This document shows positions 9,550-16,702 of a stretch of 64,000 nucleotides of DNA, one piece after another. The position numbers and the translations under genes are program-made. Positions within the stretch are counted from its first letter, which is position 1; every line of letters begins with the position of its first letter. This DNA comes from Eggerthella sp. YY7918 (GTDB lineage: Bacteria; Actinomycetota; Coriobacteriia; Coriobacteriales; Eggerthellaceae), in assembly GCF_000270285.1 (NCBI RefSeq), contig NC_015738.1, positions 124,001 to 188,000 of the forward strand. The letters run 5' to 3'. Under the pieces are notes generated by a model, which was not told the origin of the DNA, searched no databases, and worked only from the letters and a program-made list of their open reading frames with translations.

Positions 9550-9585
9550 ATTATACCGCTCTCTACCTGCGAAAGCGGTAGAGAG
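9550..9585 (-). promoter_or_regulatory. Putative promoter and hairpin upstream of the diguanylate cyclase
   Basis: On the minus strand a perfect -10 TATAAT (9550-9555) lies about 90 bases before the start codon. Just upstream is a 9-bp perfect inverted repeat (CTCTCTACC / GGTAGAGAG, 9559-9585) that occupies the -35 region and could be an operator. No good -35 hexamer is visible. Confidence 0.45.
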
Positions 9586-9648
9586 GGCCTCTTTCTGTGC
9601 CAAAAATGGGGATGGCACGAAATAGTGCGAAATAGGGCCGTATGGTGC

Positions 9649-9677
9649 TTGACCCGAACACGGACGACCGGTAGAAT
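9649..9677 (+). promoter_or_regulatory. Promoter of tRNA-Phe
   Basis: TTGACC and TAGAAT hexamers with a 17-base spacer, ending 31 bases before the mature tRNA 5' end. Confidence 0.65.
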
Positions 9678-9708
9678 ATCGTTTCACGTCCTGAGGGGCG
9701 TTTGGTGT

Positions 9709-9784
9709 GGTCGGGTAGCTCAGTTGGTAGAGCAGCGGACTGAAAATCCGCGTGCCGAGGGTTCAAGTCCCCCTCCGACCACCA
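9709..9784 (+). tRNA. tRNA-Phe (GAA)
   Basis: A 76-base cloverleaf with encoded CCA. Acceptor 5' GGTCGGG pairs with 3' TCCGACC with one G-U; the D arm contains AGCTCAGTTGGTAGAGC; the anticodon loop CTGAAAA has anticodon GAA; the T loop is TTCAAGT. One A-C mismatch is seen in the T stem. Its 3' end is the apparent integration point of a small island. Confidence 0.97.
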
Positions 9785-9800
9785 TGGAATATCAGGTCAG
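9754..9800 (+). other. Putative attL: tRNA-Phe 3' end
   Basis: This 47-base stretch covers the T arm, acceptor and CCA of tRNA-Phe plus the start of its terminator. It aligns without gaps to 12142-12188 (35 of 47 identical). The flanked 2.4 kb is AT-rich and carries a transposase remnant and a PIN cassette. No integrase gene remains, so the element would be a decayed one. Confidence 0.5.
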
Positions 9801-9823
9801 CCGTCAAGGTTGGCCTTTTTTAT
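9794..9823 (+). terminator. Terminator of tRNA-Phe
   Basis: A 9-bp stem (AGGTCAGCC / GGTTGGCCT, two G-U pairs) with a 5-base loop, followed by a T-rich run. Confidence 0.75.
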
Positions 9824-9843
9824 TGGTCAAATCAGGGTTATAA

Positions 9844-9905
9844 GGGTTATAGGCCAAAATGTGTACCCTAAGTGGGGTTATAGGCCAAAATGTGTACCCT
9901 AAGTG
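9844..9905. repeat. Two exact tandem copies of a 31-bp sequence
   Basis: Copies at 9844-9874 and 9875-9905 are identical and adjoin the 3' end of the truncated transposase gene, ending 2 bases before its stop codon. They begin GGGTTATAGGCCAAAATGTG. They may be a duplicated insertion-sequence end, which is inference from position. Confidence 0.7.
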
Positions 9906-9907
9906 AT

Positions 9908-10597
9908 TTAGTAATCAATACGATATGGTCTACTCATATGCAGGTCGCTCCATTGAATGGCGCCGCCCCATTGAGCTACAACTTCGTCTTTATGATTGGT
10001 GTTGCTTGCTGCTTGATAAAGTTGTGTAATGGTTGCGTCGGTGGGCATCTCTTTCAGAATGTCTGCAGGCGCGAGTGGACATTCGGTATGCATATAGCAC
10101 CACCAGAACACGGCTTTGATACGCCGGTCGAGGCGAAGCCCTCGGTGTTCTTTGAGAACAATCCTTAACTGAGCGTTCACTCCGCCTTCTATCATATTGT
10201 TCGTTGCGGGAATAAACCCCTCTTGCGTCAGATCCTCCTCCAGATACGTGAACAACGTGCCGGCTCGCGCGAGCTTTTCAAGTCCTCTTCGCGCACGGCG
10301 CAGACGTTCGTGCTTAAACTGGATCCTGCCGTCTATAATGGTCTTCTCCTTGAGAAACTCATCCCAGCGTGTGCACCAGTTGGAAAAGGAAGCGAGCCAC
10401 TCTGCTGCGCCGTTGAGATCGTTGACATGTAAGAGATCTTTAGCGATTCCATAGAGCTCTACGCCGGCTTGGAGCTTTGGTCTTGTGGCCGCCTGACGCT
10501 TCACCTGCTCAAAGGCGTGGAAGGTGCACCTCTGCACGCGGGTGTGAGGGCTATACCTCTGCTCTGCAGAATAAAGTTTTAAATCATTGTATAGTTT
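9908..10597 (-). pseudogene. Truncated transposase, IS256 family IS1249-like, C-terminal part
   Basis: About 230 residues of a DDE transposase C-terminus. The segment TNNMIEGGVNAQLR holds the final catalytic Glu, and the following RRIKAVFWWCYMHTE resembles IS1249-group transposases as I remember them. The frame is open to about 10597 but has no plausible start, and the N-terminal two thirds, with the first catalytic residues, are missing. A tandem 31-bp repeat marks the 3' side. It is probably inactive and lies within the tRNA-Phe island. Confidence 0.8.
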
Positions 10598-10687
10598 CTA
10601 GGTAGTAGATGTTTGTCCTATCTGTGGGATACTTGTCCAAAGCTAAAGAAATATCATGTATTTCAAATTCTCGATACGATAGTGAGA

Positions 10688-10714
10688 TTGACAACAACTA
10701 TATAAGATTAATAC
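10688..10714 (+). promoter_or_regulatory. Possible promoter of the PIN cassette
   Basis: A perfect -35 TTGACA (10688-10693) is followed by TAATAC (10709-10714) with a short 15-base spacer. The first gene starts 84 bases further on. The surrounding sequence is strongly AT-rich. Confidence 0.35.
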
Positions 10715-10797
10715 TGGGCATCTTTTCAATACAACAGCAATTGCATACTAAGCATATTTAAGTGTTAAACTGAGATCGCGTGAAGGGAGGGGCGAAG

Positions 10798-11532
10798 ATG
10801 GACGAATCTAGAAGCATAAAATTTCATATCAGTGAAGACGTGCTTCCAGCAGATGAATTAAAGGGTTGTGTCGCTGAGTTTTTGGATTTGCTTAAGGATG
10901 CGACTAATGACTGCATGAGCGATATTCAATGGTTTGCGTCCGTAAAAAACGGGTCTATAGCTTTGGCTGCTTATCCAGATTCTTCCACAGAAACAAATAC
11001 CGAAATAGACGAGTGCTTGTCTGCGATTCATAATGATTTTGTATGTATTCGTGGAGGAAAACCGCCCGCTCTTTTTTCCGATAAAACGCTTGATCGATAC
11101 CAACGGTTAGTAAAAATACTAACAATCAATGGCAAGCTAAAAGGAGAACCTACCATACAAGTCGTATCTCCTAAAATCAAAAACCAAGCTCCTGTGTCTA
11201 TGGGCCCTATGATTGTGAAAAAAACCGAGCCAATTAAAGCTTTTGGTACTGCATATGGGATCGTGAAGTCTCTCAGTGCTGTAGGTACTCAATACCTTGC
11301 GCTTTATGACGAGGTGACTAAACAACGGATCAAAGTATTTTATGACGATAATATGATTGATGAAGTTCGCAAAAGCTATAAGAATAGAGTGAGAGTAACT
11401 GGGGAAATTCTTTACTCAGAAGATGGAATTAAAAAGGAAATCAAGGCTTTCGAAATAAAGCTAGAGGATGAGGACGATATCCCTGTGCGCTTTCTTGATT
11501 TGTTTGGAATTCTGGGAGGGGATACCCGATGA
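10798..11532 (+). CDS. Hypothetical protein, first gene of a PIN-domain cassette
   Basis: 244 residues; not recognised. ATG 10798 follows AGGGAGGGG by five bases, which decides it over the GTG at 10780. There is no signal peptide or membrane segment. The N-terminal part (1-110) is mixed alpha/beta and acidic. A Pro/Lys-rich linker (about 110-140) leads to a C-terminal segment (about 142-232) with alternating short strands and the pattern KNRVRVTGEILYS, which could be an OB-like or SH3-like fold. The stop overlaps the PIN gene start (ATGA), so the two are made together. Codon use and AT content differ from the neighbourhood, which suggests acquisition. It may be an antitoxin-like partner, but it is longer than usual VapB proteins and no DNA-binding motif is evident. 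Confidence 0.75.
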   Translation: MDESRSIKFHISEDVLPADELKGCVAEFLDLLKDATNDCMSDIQWFASVKNGSIALAAYPDSSTETNTEIDECLSAIHNDFVCIRGGKPPALFSDKTLDRYQRLVKILTINGKLKGEPTIQVVSPKIKNQAPVSMGPMIVKKTEPIKAFGTAYGIVKSLSAVGTQYLALYDEVTKQRIKVFYDDNMIDEVRKSYKNRVRVTGEILYSEDGIKKEIKAFEIKLEDEDDIPVRFLDLFGILGGDTR

Positions 11533-12020
11533 AACATGTTTATTGGGATGCATGTTGCTTTATTGATTATTTGGAAGGAAACGAACGGGGGAGACAAGTT
11601 CGGGGAGTGCTGGAAAAAGCCCAAAATGGAGAACTTGTAATTGTTACCTCAGTTTTATCACTTATAGAGGTTTTGGGCGATAAAGATGCTTCAGAAAAGG
11701 AAAGACAGAAAATCAAAGAAGCCATGCGGCCCCAATGCGGAATTCAGTTGGTTGATCTAACCAGACATCTTGCCGAGTCTGCCAGAGAATTCGTTTGGCA
11801 ATATAGTTACCATAAGCACTCAAAAGATGCTGTGCACCTTGCGACCGCGCTATACGTGACAAAGTATCAGACGATTGATGAAATTCATTCTTTTGATAAC
11901 GATCTGCTAAAACTTGACGGTCGCGTAGGTATTCGAATAGTGCAACCTTCACTTGAAAACTACCCCGAATCGCCAAAGCCGCTTTTTGACGAGAACGGTT
12001 ATCCCACAAATGAGCAATAG
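11529..12020 (+). CDS. PIN-domain protein, possible VapC-like ribonuclease
   Basis: 163 residues with a PIN fold. The four acidic residues expected for metal binding are present: Asp7 (YWDACCFIDYL), Glu47 (SLIEVLG), Asp100 (SKDAVHLATAL) and Asp123 or Asp125 (FDNDLL). It is somewhat longer than typical VapC because of a Pro-rich C-terminal tail. It overlaps the upstream gene by four bases. The AT-rich pair lies beside a transposase remnant and between tRNA-Phe repeats. Family knowledge suggests an RNase toxin; which RNA it cuts, and whether the upstream protein inhibits it, cannot be told from sequence. Confidence 0.85.
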   Translation: MKHVYWDACCFIDYLEGNERGRQVRGVLEKAQNGELVIVTSVLSLIEVLGDKDASEKERQKIKEAMRPQCGIQLVDLTRHLAESAREFVWQYSYHKHSKDAVHLATALYVTKYQTIDEIHSFDNDLLKLDGRVGIRIVQPSLENYPESPKPLFDENGYPTNEQ

Positions 12021-12141
12021 ATATCGATTAAGCGTAGACAAATAGTAAGCTAATTACCGGTTTGGAGCTTCCTTCAAACTTCGCGTCCTCCCTCTATTTG
12101 CACTTAGCTTACTGTGTTGTGCTGTATCTCTTGAGAGGTGT

Positions 12142-12188
12142 GTCGAGGGTTCAGGTCTCCCTTCGAATGCCATGAGATTTAAGGCCAG
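12142..12188 (+). other. Putative attR: decayed copy of the tRNA-Phe 3' end
   Basis: Ungapped match to 9754-9800 with 35 of 47 identities, including GAGGGTTCA and the CCATG around the CCA end. Weaker similarity continues into the terminator-like sequence. The 5' half of a tRNA is absent, so this is not a second tRNA gene. Confidence 0.5.
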
Positions 12189-12213
12189 ATGTTAAGTCTG
12201 ACCCTTTGGCTCA

Positions 12214-12276
12214 GGGCTCGTGAGCCCGCCCCGCGCGCGAAGCGCGTGGGGCAATAAACCACCCGCTATGCGGGTG
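12214..12276. repeat. Cluster of three GC-rich hairpins downstream of the island
   Basis: Successive inverted repeats: GGGCTC/GAGCCC (12214-12227), CCCCGCGCG/CGCGTGGGG (12229-12251) and CACCCGC/GCGGGTG (12260-12276). No T-run follows. The 505-base stretch from 12021 to 12526 holds no gene that I can support beyond these hairpins, the attR-like sequence and the purE leader. Confidence 0.55.
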
Positions 12277-12526
12277 CGCATCGAAGGTTATACCCTTGCA
12301 AATAAATGACCGCCAACCAAAGCTTAAGATACATCAGCAGGGTGGTTCAGGGGGTTTAGGGCGCGATCCTGTAAGGGGGCTAGCGATTCAAACTCATCCC
12401 TGTCGATAATCCCTATATTCTGGTGTTGAGGTCGGTTGTTGTTTCTTCGGAACGCTACACTGGTCAGGTGAGAGAAACGAGGCGCTTGCGCGTAGTGCGT
12501 CGGTGCCACGAGTAAAGGAGATCCAC

Positions 12527-12997
12527 ATGTCTTGCGAATCGAAAAACCCGGTCATCGGCATTATCATGGGTTCGGAAAGCGACATGCCCGCCATGGAGCC
12601 GTGCATGAAGCAGCTCGACGAGTTTGGCGTTCCCTATGAGGTGAAAGTGGCCAGCGCGCATCGCAAGCCGGCTGAGGTGCACGAATGGGCATCCACTGCA
12701 CACGAGCGCGGTATCCGCGTGATCATCGCGGCGGCGGGCAAGGCAGCTCACCTGGGTGGCGTCGTGGCGGCCTACACCCCTAACCCCGTCATCACCGTGC
12801 CTATGAAGACAAGCGACCTGGGCGGCCTCGATTCGTTGCTGTCTATGGTGCAGATGCCTTCTGGCGTGCCGGTGGCTTGCGTGGCCATCAACGGCGCGAA
12901 GAACGCCGCCATCCTGGCCGTGCAGATCATGGGCACCGGTTGCGACGGTGCTCGTCAGAAGATTATCGACTTCAAGAAGGCCATGGCTGAGGCGTAG
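12527..12997 (+). CDS. purE: N5-carboxyaminoimidazole ribonucleotide mutase (class I PurE)
   Basis: 156-residue enzyme of purine synthesis that converts N5-CAIR to CAIR. The N-terminal IGIIMGSESDMP binds the phosphate; SAHRKP carries the catalytic His; AAAGKAAHLGGVVA and the closing residues are typical. AAAGGAG seven bases before ATG 12527 fixes the start over the in-frame GTG at 12503. It stands alone, without purK or other pur genes nearby. A TACACT -10-like sequence lies about 70 bases upstream, but no clear -35 is seen and no purine riboswitch is recognisable. Confidence 0.95.
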   Translation: MSCESKNPVIGIIMGSESDMPAMEPCMKQLDEFGVPYEVKVASAHRKPAEVHEWASTAHERGIRVIIAAAGKAAHLGGVVAAYTPNPVITVPMKTSDLGGLDSLLSMVQMPSGVPVACVAINGAKNAAILAVQIMGTGCDGARQKIIDFKKAMAEA

Positions 12998-13036
12998 ATT
13001 TTGATCTAGATGCTTTTGTGCCGAATCCTGAAATAT

Positions 13037-13165
13037 GGCAGAGATTGACGGGTATGGCATAAATTCGGCATCTTTCCGAGCGCAGTTTGCTGCTATTGTC
13101 CAAGAAAGGCCAGGTCGCATTTTCTCTGTAGTGCGACCTGGCTGCCACACCCGTCAATCTCTGCC
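13037..13165. repeat. Nested inverted-repeat element downstream of purE
   Basis: The outer arms are 23 bp with one mismatch (13037-13059 against 13143-13165, beginning GGCAGAGATTGACGGG), and the inner arms are 11 bp perfect (GCCAGGTCGCA 13109-13119 against 13132-13142). The result is a large forked hairpin. It occupies most of the 303-base gene-free gap and holds no ORF. It could be a small non-autonomous element or a structured transcript end; no T-run follows. Confidence 0.75.
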
Positions 13166-13258
13166 AAAAATCGGCGTGTCTATACTAAACCACCATTGAT
13201 AGTTCTCTGCTCGCACGTTATACCATTCCGGGCACGCGCCGAACCGGACCTCTCTTGT

Positions 13259-13296
13259 CATCCCGAGCGAGCAGAGCGAGTCAAAGGATTCCGGGT
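13259..13296. repeat. Partial copy of the GTCATCC...GAGCG dispersed repeat
   Basis: The sequence TCATCCCGAGCGAGCAGAG, continuing into a variant of TCGAAGGATCC, matches the arm of the palindromic element at 6700-6820. The second arm is not present. Confidence 0.55.
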
Positions 13297-13301
13297 GGTA
13301 C

Positions 13302-13631
13302 CTAGTCGCCGAATTCGAACAGATCGCTCAAGAAATCGCCGCGCTTCTTCTTTTTGTGAGGCTTCTTGTAGTAATCGTCATCGTAATGATCTTTGTAGCG
13401 CTTTTCGTCGTAGCGCTTCTCTTCGTAACGACGCGGCGCTTCTGCAAACGAAACGGGGGCTGCAACAGGCGCGGCCGTAGGCACTGGGGCCGCTGCAGCG
13501 TTCGCGCGCTCAATGATTTTGTCGAGCTCGCCACGATCGAGCCAGACGCCGCGGCACTGCGGACAGTAGTCAATCTCGATGCCTTGGCGCTCGCTCATGA
13601 CCAGGTCGACATTGCAGAGGGGACATTTCAT
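13302..13631 (-). CDS. TFIIB-type zinc-ribbon protein
   Basis: 109 residues. The N-terminus has a zinc ribbon with CPLC at residues 3-6 and CPQC near 25-28, separated by about 18 residues and followed by RGVWLDRGEL, the hallmark of the zf-TFIIB family (PF13453 type) of small bacterial proteins. An Ala/Pro linker and a strongly basic Lys/Tyr/Asp-rich tail end in an acidic FLSDLFEFGD. Start ATG 13631 has AGCAGG eight bases upstream; a GTG start at 13640 would add three residues. Function is unknown; a nucleic-acid or protein contact role is possible. Confidence 0.8.
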   Translation of the reverse strand: MKCPLCNVDLVMSERQGIEIDYCPQCRGVWLDRGELDKIIERANAAAAPVPTAAPVAAPVSFAEAPRRYEEKRYDEKRYKDHYDDDYYKKPHKKKKRGDFLSDLFEFGD

Positions 13632-14016
13632 AAAGAACACCTGCTCTCTCTCGAAGGGCGTGTTGGTCGCAGTCTAGCAAACGAACTATCGGCTCGCCCG
13701 ACCTGTTTCGAGATTTTTACAATGCCGCGTGTGCCCGAGCGTTTCGCACCTCGTCCAAAAATCGCATGCGGTATCTGCGCTTCGCATTCGGCCCCCGCGT
13801 TCGCTCATTTGTGCGTCCCGTATCCGTGAATACGCTCTGCGCTCGTGTCCCGTTCCGCGTATTGCGCCTGCGTCCGCACTCGCTCACTTGTGCTCCTTCG
13901 CCTCCCCTTGCGGATATCGTGCGCTTGCCAAGCGCGCATTTGCTATCATGGTTCGAAAGAGCGTTTGAGTGTTTCACGTGAAACATTTGTTTGCGAAAGA
14001 CGGGCGAGCGAACATT
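13632..14016. promoter_or_regulatory. Gene-free gap between divergent genes with an extended -10
   Basis: This 385-base divergent region contains no supportable gene. TGCTATCAT (TATCAT at 13944-13949) is a possible extended -10 for iorA. A parS palindrome follows at 13970. The left part is pyrimidine-rich and contains short imperfect direct repeats (CGCTCATTTGTG and CGCTCACTTGTG). Confidence 0.4.
13970..13985. promoter_or_regulatory. parS site 1 (upstream of iorA)
   Basis: Perfect 16-bp palindrome TGTTTCACGTGAAACA, the known bacterial ParB-binding consensus, between the putative promoter and the iorA start. Confidence 0.9.
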
Positions 14017-16098
14017 ATGACGAAGAAACTCCTGATGGGAAATGAGGCGTTCGCACATGCGGCGCTTGAAGCGGGCGTGCGCGTGGTGGCGGGCTATCCG
14101 GGAACGCCGTCGTCGGAGCTCATTGAGACGGTGGCGAAGTTGCATGCGGCCGGTGCCGCGCGCGGCGTACATGTGGAGTGGTCCACGAACGAGAAGGCCG
14201 CTTTGGAACTGTTGGCAGGCGCGTCTTACACGGGTGCGCGCTGTTTATTCACGTGCAAGCAGGTGGGGCTCAATGTGGCGAGCGACGCGCTTATGAGCTT
14301 GAACTACGTGGGCGTGAAGGGCGGCATGGTGTTGTTCGTGGCCGACGACCCGGGCCCCATCTCCTCGCAAACCGAACAGGATACGCGCCGCTTCGCGTCT
14401 TTTGCGAAGTTGCCGGTGTTTGATCCGTCCACGCCGGACGAGGGCTTTGCTATGATGCAGGCTGCGTTCGACCTGTCCGAGCGCTATCATACGCCCGTCA
14501 TTGTGCGACCCACTACGCGCATTAACCACGCATCGACGTTTTTCGATATTGCAGACACGACCGACGCACGGCCGGTGCCTGAGGAAGGTTTTGAGCGCGA
14601 TCCAAAGTGGGTTATCTTCCCGCGCCGCGCCTACCAAGCGCACGGCGAGATCAACGAGCGCTTGCGCGACATCGCTTGCGACTTCGCCCATGAACCTGCC
14701 TTGGCTGCCTTCAATCCCATGATTGAAGGCGGAGAAGGCCTCGCACCGCAAGCGAATGTTTCACGTGAAACAGGGGCCGTGCACGGGGGCGCCTCGGATC
14801 GTCACCCAAATGTTTCACGTGAAACATTTGATGATGAAAAGAATCAACAAATAAGTGAATTGCAGGATGTTTCAGGGGCCACAGCAGTCGCTCGCTCTCC
14901 TCGGCTCGGCATTGTGGCGGGCGGCGTTTCGGCGGCGTATGTGCGCGAAGCGTTGCGCATGGTCGAGGCGCACGCGGCTGAGGAAGACCTCGTGGTACCA
15001 GCGTATCGATTCTGGAGGGTGGGAACGCCCTATCCCTTCCCGGAGGAAACGGCGGCGCAATTTGCGGAAGGTCTCGAGCAGATTCTTGTGTTGGAAGAAC
15101 TCGATCATGTGCTTGAAGACGAGCTGCTCGCTTTTGCGGGCCGCACCCATGCGACGTTCGACGTGCGCGGCAAGTTGACCGGCGATGCGCGCGACCGCGG
15201 TGAAAACGACGTCGACGATATAGCTTCTAGAATTGCGCTGTTTTTCGGCTTCAATTCTCAAACAGATGTTTCACGTGAAACATCTGCGTTCGCTCCTGTT
15301 GAAAATCTTCCCGTTCGTCCGCCGGTTCTTTGTGCCGGATGTCCGCACCGCGGCAGCTTCTATGCGGTCAAATGTGCGCTTGGGAAAACGCCGGCCGTGT
15401 TGTGCGGTGATATCGGATGCTACACGCTGGGTAACGCCATGCCGCTTGATGCCGTGGATACGTGCCTGTGCATGGGCGCGGGCATCACGATGGCGCAGGG
15501 CTTCGCCGTAGCCGAGTCGCACAAGAAGGCGCTCGCGTTTGTGGGCGATTCGACGTTCTTTGCGAGCGGTCTTACCGGCATCGTGAATGCTGTGTACAAC
15601 GGCCACGATATTACCGTGTGTGTGCTCGACAATGCCACCACCGCCATGACTGGTTCGCAGCCACACCCCGGCACTGGTGTGACGCTTATGGGTCCGCGTC
15701 GTACGCCGGTGTCCATCGAGCGTGTTTTGGAAGCGGTAGGCTTCGAGTGCATTGTGCACGCCAATCCTCTTGATCTGGAAGCGTCGACGTCCGCTGCTCG
15801 TGAGGCTATTGAGTTCGCTGGCCCGTCGGCTATCTTATTTGAATCGCCCTGCATTCAGCTGGTGAAACCCGGCGCACCCGCCACCGTAAACGCGGATACC
15901 TGCACCGGCTGCAAGAAGTGCATCACCGAAATCGGCTGTCCTGCCATCGGTTTTGACGCGGATGCTCGTGGCCCCAAGAGCAAAGAGCGCGGCCAGGCCT
16001 ACGTGGACTCCAGTCTCTGCAACGGCTGTGGCCTCTGCACCCAAGTGTGTCCCTTCGATGCACTCGGTGTTCCGTCGGAAGGAGGTTCTCATGCGTAA
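14017..16098 (+). CDS. iorA: Indolepyruvate:ferredoxin oxidoreductase, alpha subunit
   Basis: 693-residue thiamine-diphosphate enzyme that oxidatively decarboxylates arylpyruvates to arylacetyl-CoA and reduces ferredoxin. The N-terminal pyruvate-oxidoreductase-like domain has the GYPGTPSSE motif; the TPP-binding half contains GDIGCYTLGNAMP and GDSTFFASGL. The C-terminus holds two ferredoxin motifs (CTGCKKC and CNGCGLC) for 4Fe-4S clusters. ATG 14017 is preferred to the GTG at 13969, which would translate the parS site. Unusual: the linker around residues 245-290 carries two parS sites and another insert near 415-420 carries a third, each read as VSRET. iorB overlaps the 3' end. Confidence 0.93.
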   Translation: MTKKLLMGNEAFAHAALEAGVRVVAGYPGTPSSELIETVAKLHAAGAARGVHVEWSTNEKAALELLAGASYTGARCLFTCKQVGLNVASDALMSLNYVGVKGGMVLFVADDPGPISSQTEQDTRRFASFAKLPVFDPSTPDEGFAMMQAAFDLSERYHTPVIVRPTTRINHASTFFDIADTTDARPVPEEGFERDPKWVIFPRRAYQAHGEINERLRDIACDFAHEPALAAFNPMIEGGEGLAPQANVSRETGAVHGGASDRHPNVSRETFDDEKNQQISELQDVSGATAVARSPRLGIVAGGVSAAYVREALRMVEAHAAEEDLVVPAYRFWRVGTPYPFPEETAAQFAEGLEQILVLEELDHVLEDELLAFAGRTHATFDVRGKLTGDARDRGENDVDDIASRIALFFGFNSQTDVSRETSAFAPVENLPVRPPVLCAGCPHRGSFYAVKCALGKTPAVLCGDIGCYTLGNAMPLDAVDTCLCMGAGITMAQGFAVAESHKKALAFVGDSTFFASGLTGIVNAVYNGHDITVCVLDNATTAMTGSQPHPGTGVTLMGPRRTPVSIERVLEAVGFECIVHANPLDLEASTSAAREAIEFAGPSAILFESPCIQLVKPGAPATVNADTCTGCKKCITEIGCPAIGFDADARGPKSKERGQAYVDSSLCNGCGLCTQVCPFDALGVPSEGGSHA
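14757..14772. promoter_or_regulatory. parS site 2 (inside iorA)
   Basis: Perfect TGTTTCACGTGAAACA, read in frame as VSRET in a polar linker of IorA. Confidence 0.9.
14811..14826. promoter_or_regulatory. parS site 3 (inside iorA)
   Basis: Perfect 16-bp parS palindrome 54 bases after site 2, again translated as VSRET. Confidence 0.9.
15267..15282. promoter_or_regulatory. parS site 4 (inside iorA)
   Basis: Perfect 16-bp parS palindrome, translated as VSRET just before the second TPP-binding half of IorA (LCAGCPHRG). Confidence 0.9.
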
Positions 16099-16690
16099 TG
16101 TGCTTTTAGCGGGCGTGGGCGGACAGGGCACCGTGCTTGCGGCGAAGGTGTTGGCCCAGGCTGCGCAGGAAAAGGGCTGGCAGGTGCGTACGGCTGAGAC
16201 CATCGGCATGGCGCAGCGTGGCGGTAACGTGGTGTCGCACGTGCGCATGGGCGATGGCGGGGAAGAGGTGTTCGCGCCGCTTGTCGCCCAAGGCACAGCC
16301 GACCTTATCGTGGCGTTTGAGCCCGCCGAGGCCGCACGCGTGCTGTCGTATCTCGCCCCCCGGGGGACCCTCGTCACGGCGACGACGGCAATTCAACCGG
16401 TTACCGCGGCATTGTCGAAGGAACCATATCGTGCTGCCGATATCGTAGCGCACATAGAAACCCAGCTCAGCGGTACCGGGGCAACGTTCGTTCCTATTGA
16501 CGATGCGGCGCTCACGGGGCGCGTCGGCAGTCGCAAAGCGCTCAATACGCTGCTGCTTGCCAGGGCCTTGTCCACGGGCTGTATTCCTCTTGACCTGGAC
16601 GATCTCCGCAGCGCCATTCAAGCCTGTGTTAAGCCTCGCTTCGTCGATCTCAACCTTGCCGCCATCAATGCGGCGTGTTTCGTCGGCTGA
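16091..16690 (+). CDS. iorB: Indolepyruvate:ferredoxin oxidoreductase, beta subunit
   Basis: 199-residue gamma-type (POR gamma domain) subunit of the arylpyruvate oxidoreductase. The N-terminal VLLAGVGGQGTVLAAKVLA and the segment ETIGMAQRGGNVVSHVRMG are characteristic. ATG 16091 has GGAGG five bases upstream and overlaps the iorA stop by 8 bases, so production is coupled. The next gene starts 12 bases after its stop with its own GGAGGA site, which makes a three-gene operon. Confidence 0.94.
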   Translation: MRNVLLAGVGGQGTVLAAKVLAQAAQEKGWQVRTAETIGMAQRGGNVVSHVRMGDGGEEVFAPLVAQGTADLIVAFEPAEAARVLSYLAPRGTLVTATTAIQPVTAALSKEPYRAADIVAHIETQLSGTGATFVPIDDAALTGRVGSRKALNTLLLARALSTGCIPLDLDDLRSAIQACVKPRFVDLNLAAINAACFVG

Positions 16691-16702
16691 TTCGGAGGAA
16701 GC

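Noticed and set aside
9511-9843. ORF of 110 codons containing the phrase CGRVAQLVEQRTENPRAEG
   Set aside because: It is the translation of tRNA-Phe and its flanks, not a protein gene.
9844-9905. CRISPR-like repeats
   Set aside because: Two adjacent copies without spacers and no cas genes; it is a simple tandem duplication.
12464-13150. 228-codon minus-strand ORF covering purE
   Set aside because: It is antisense to a clear purE gene and has His/Arg-rich shadow composition.
13969-14016. Upstream GTG start of iorA giving MFHVKH...
   Set aside because: It would translate the parS site, has no ribosome site, and adds residues not seen in IorA proteins.
13717-14172. Overlapping ORFs on both strands before iorA
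   Set aside because: They overlap each other and iorA, have arginine-rich composition typical of shadow frames, and lack ribosome sites.
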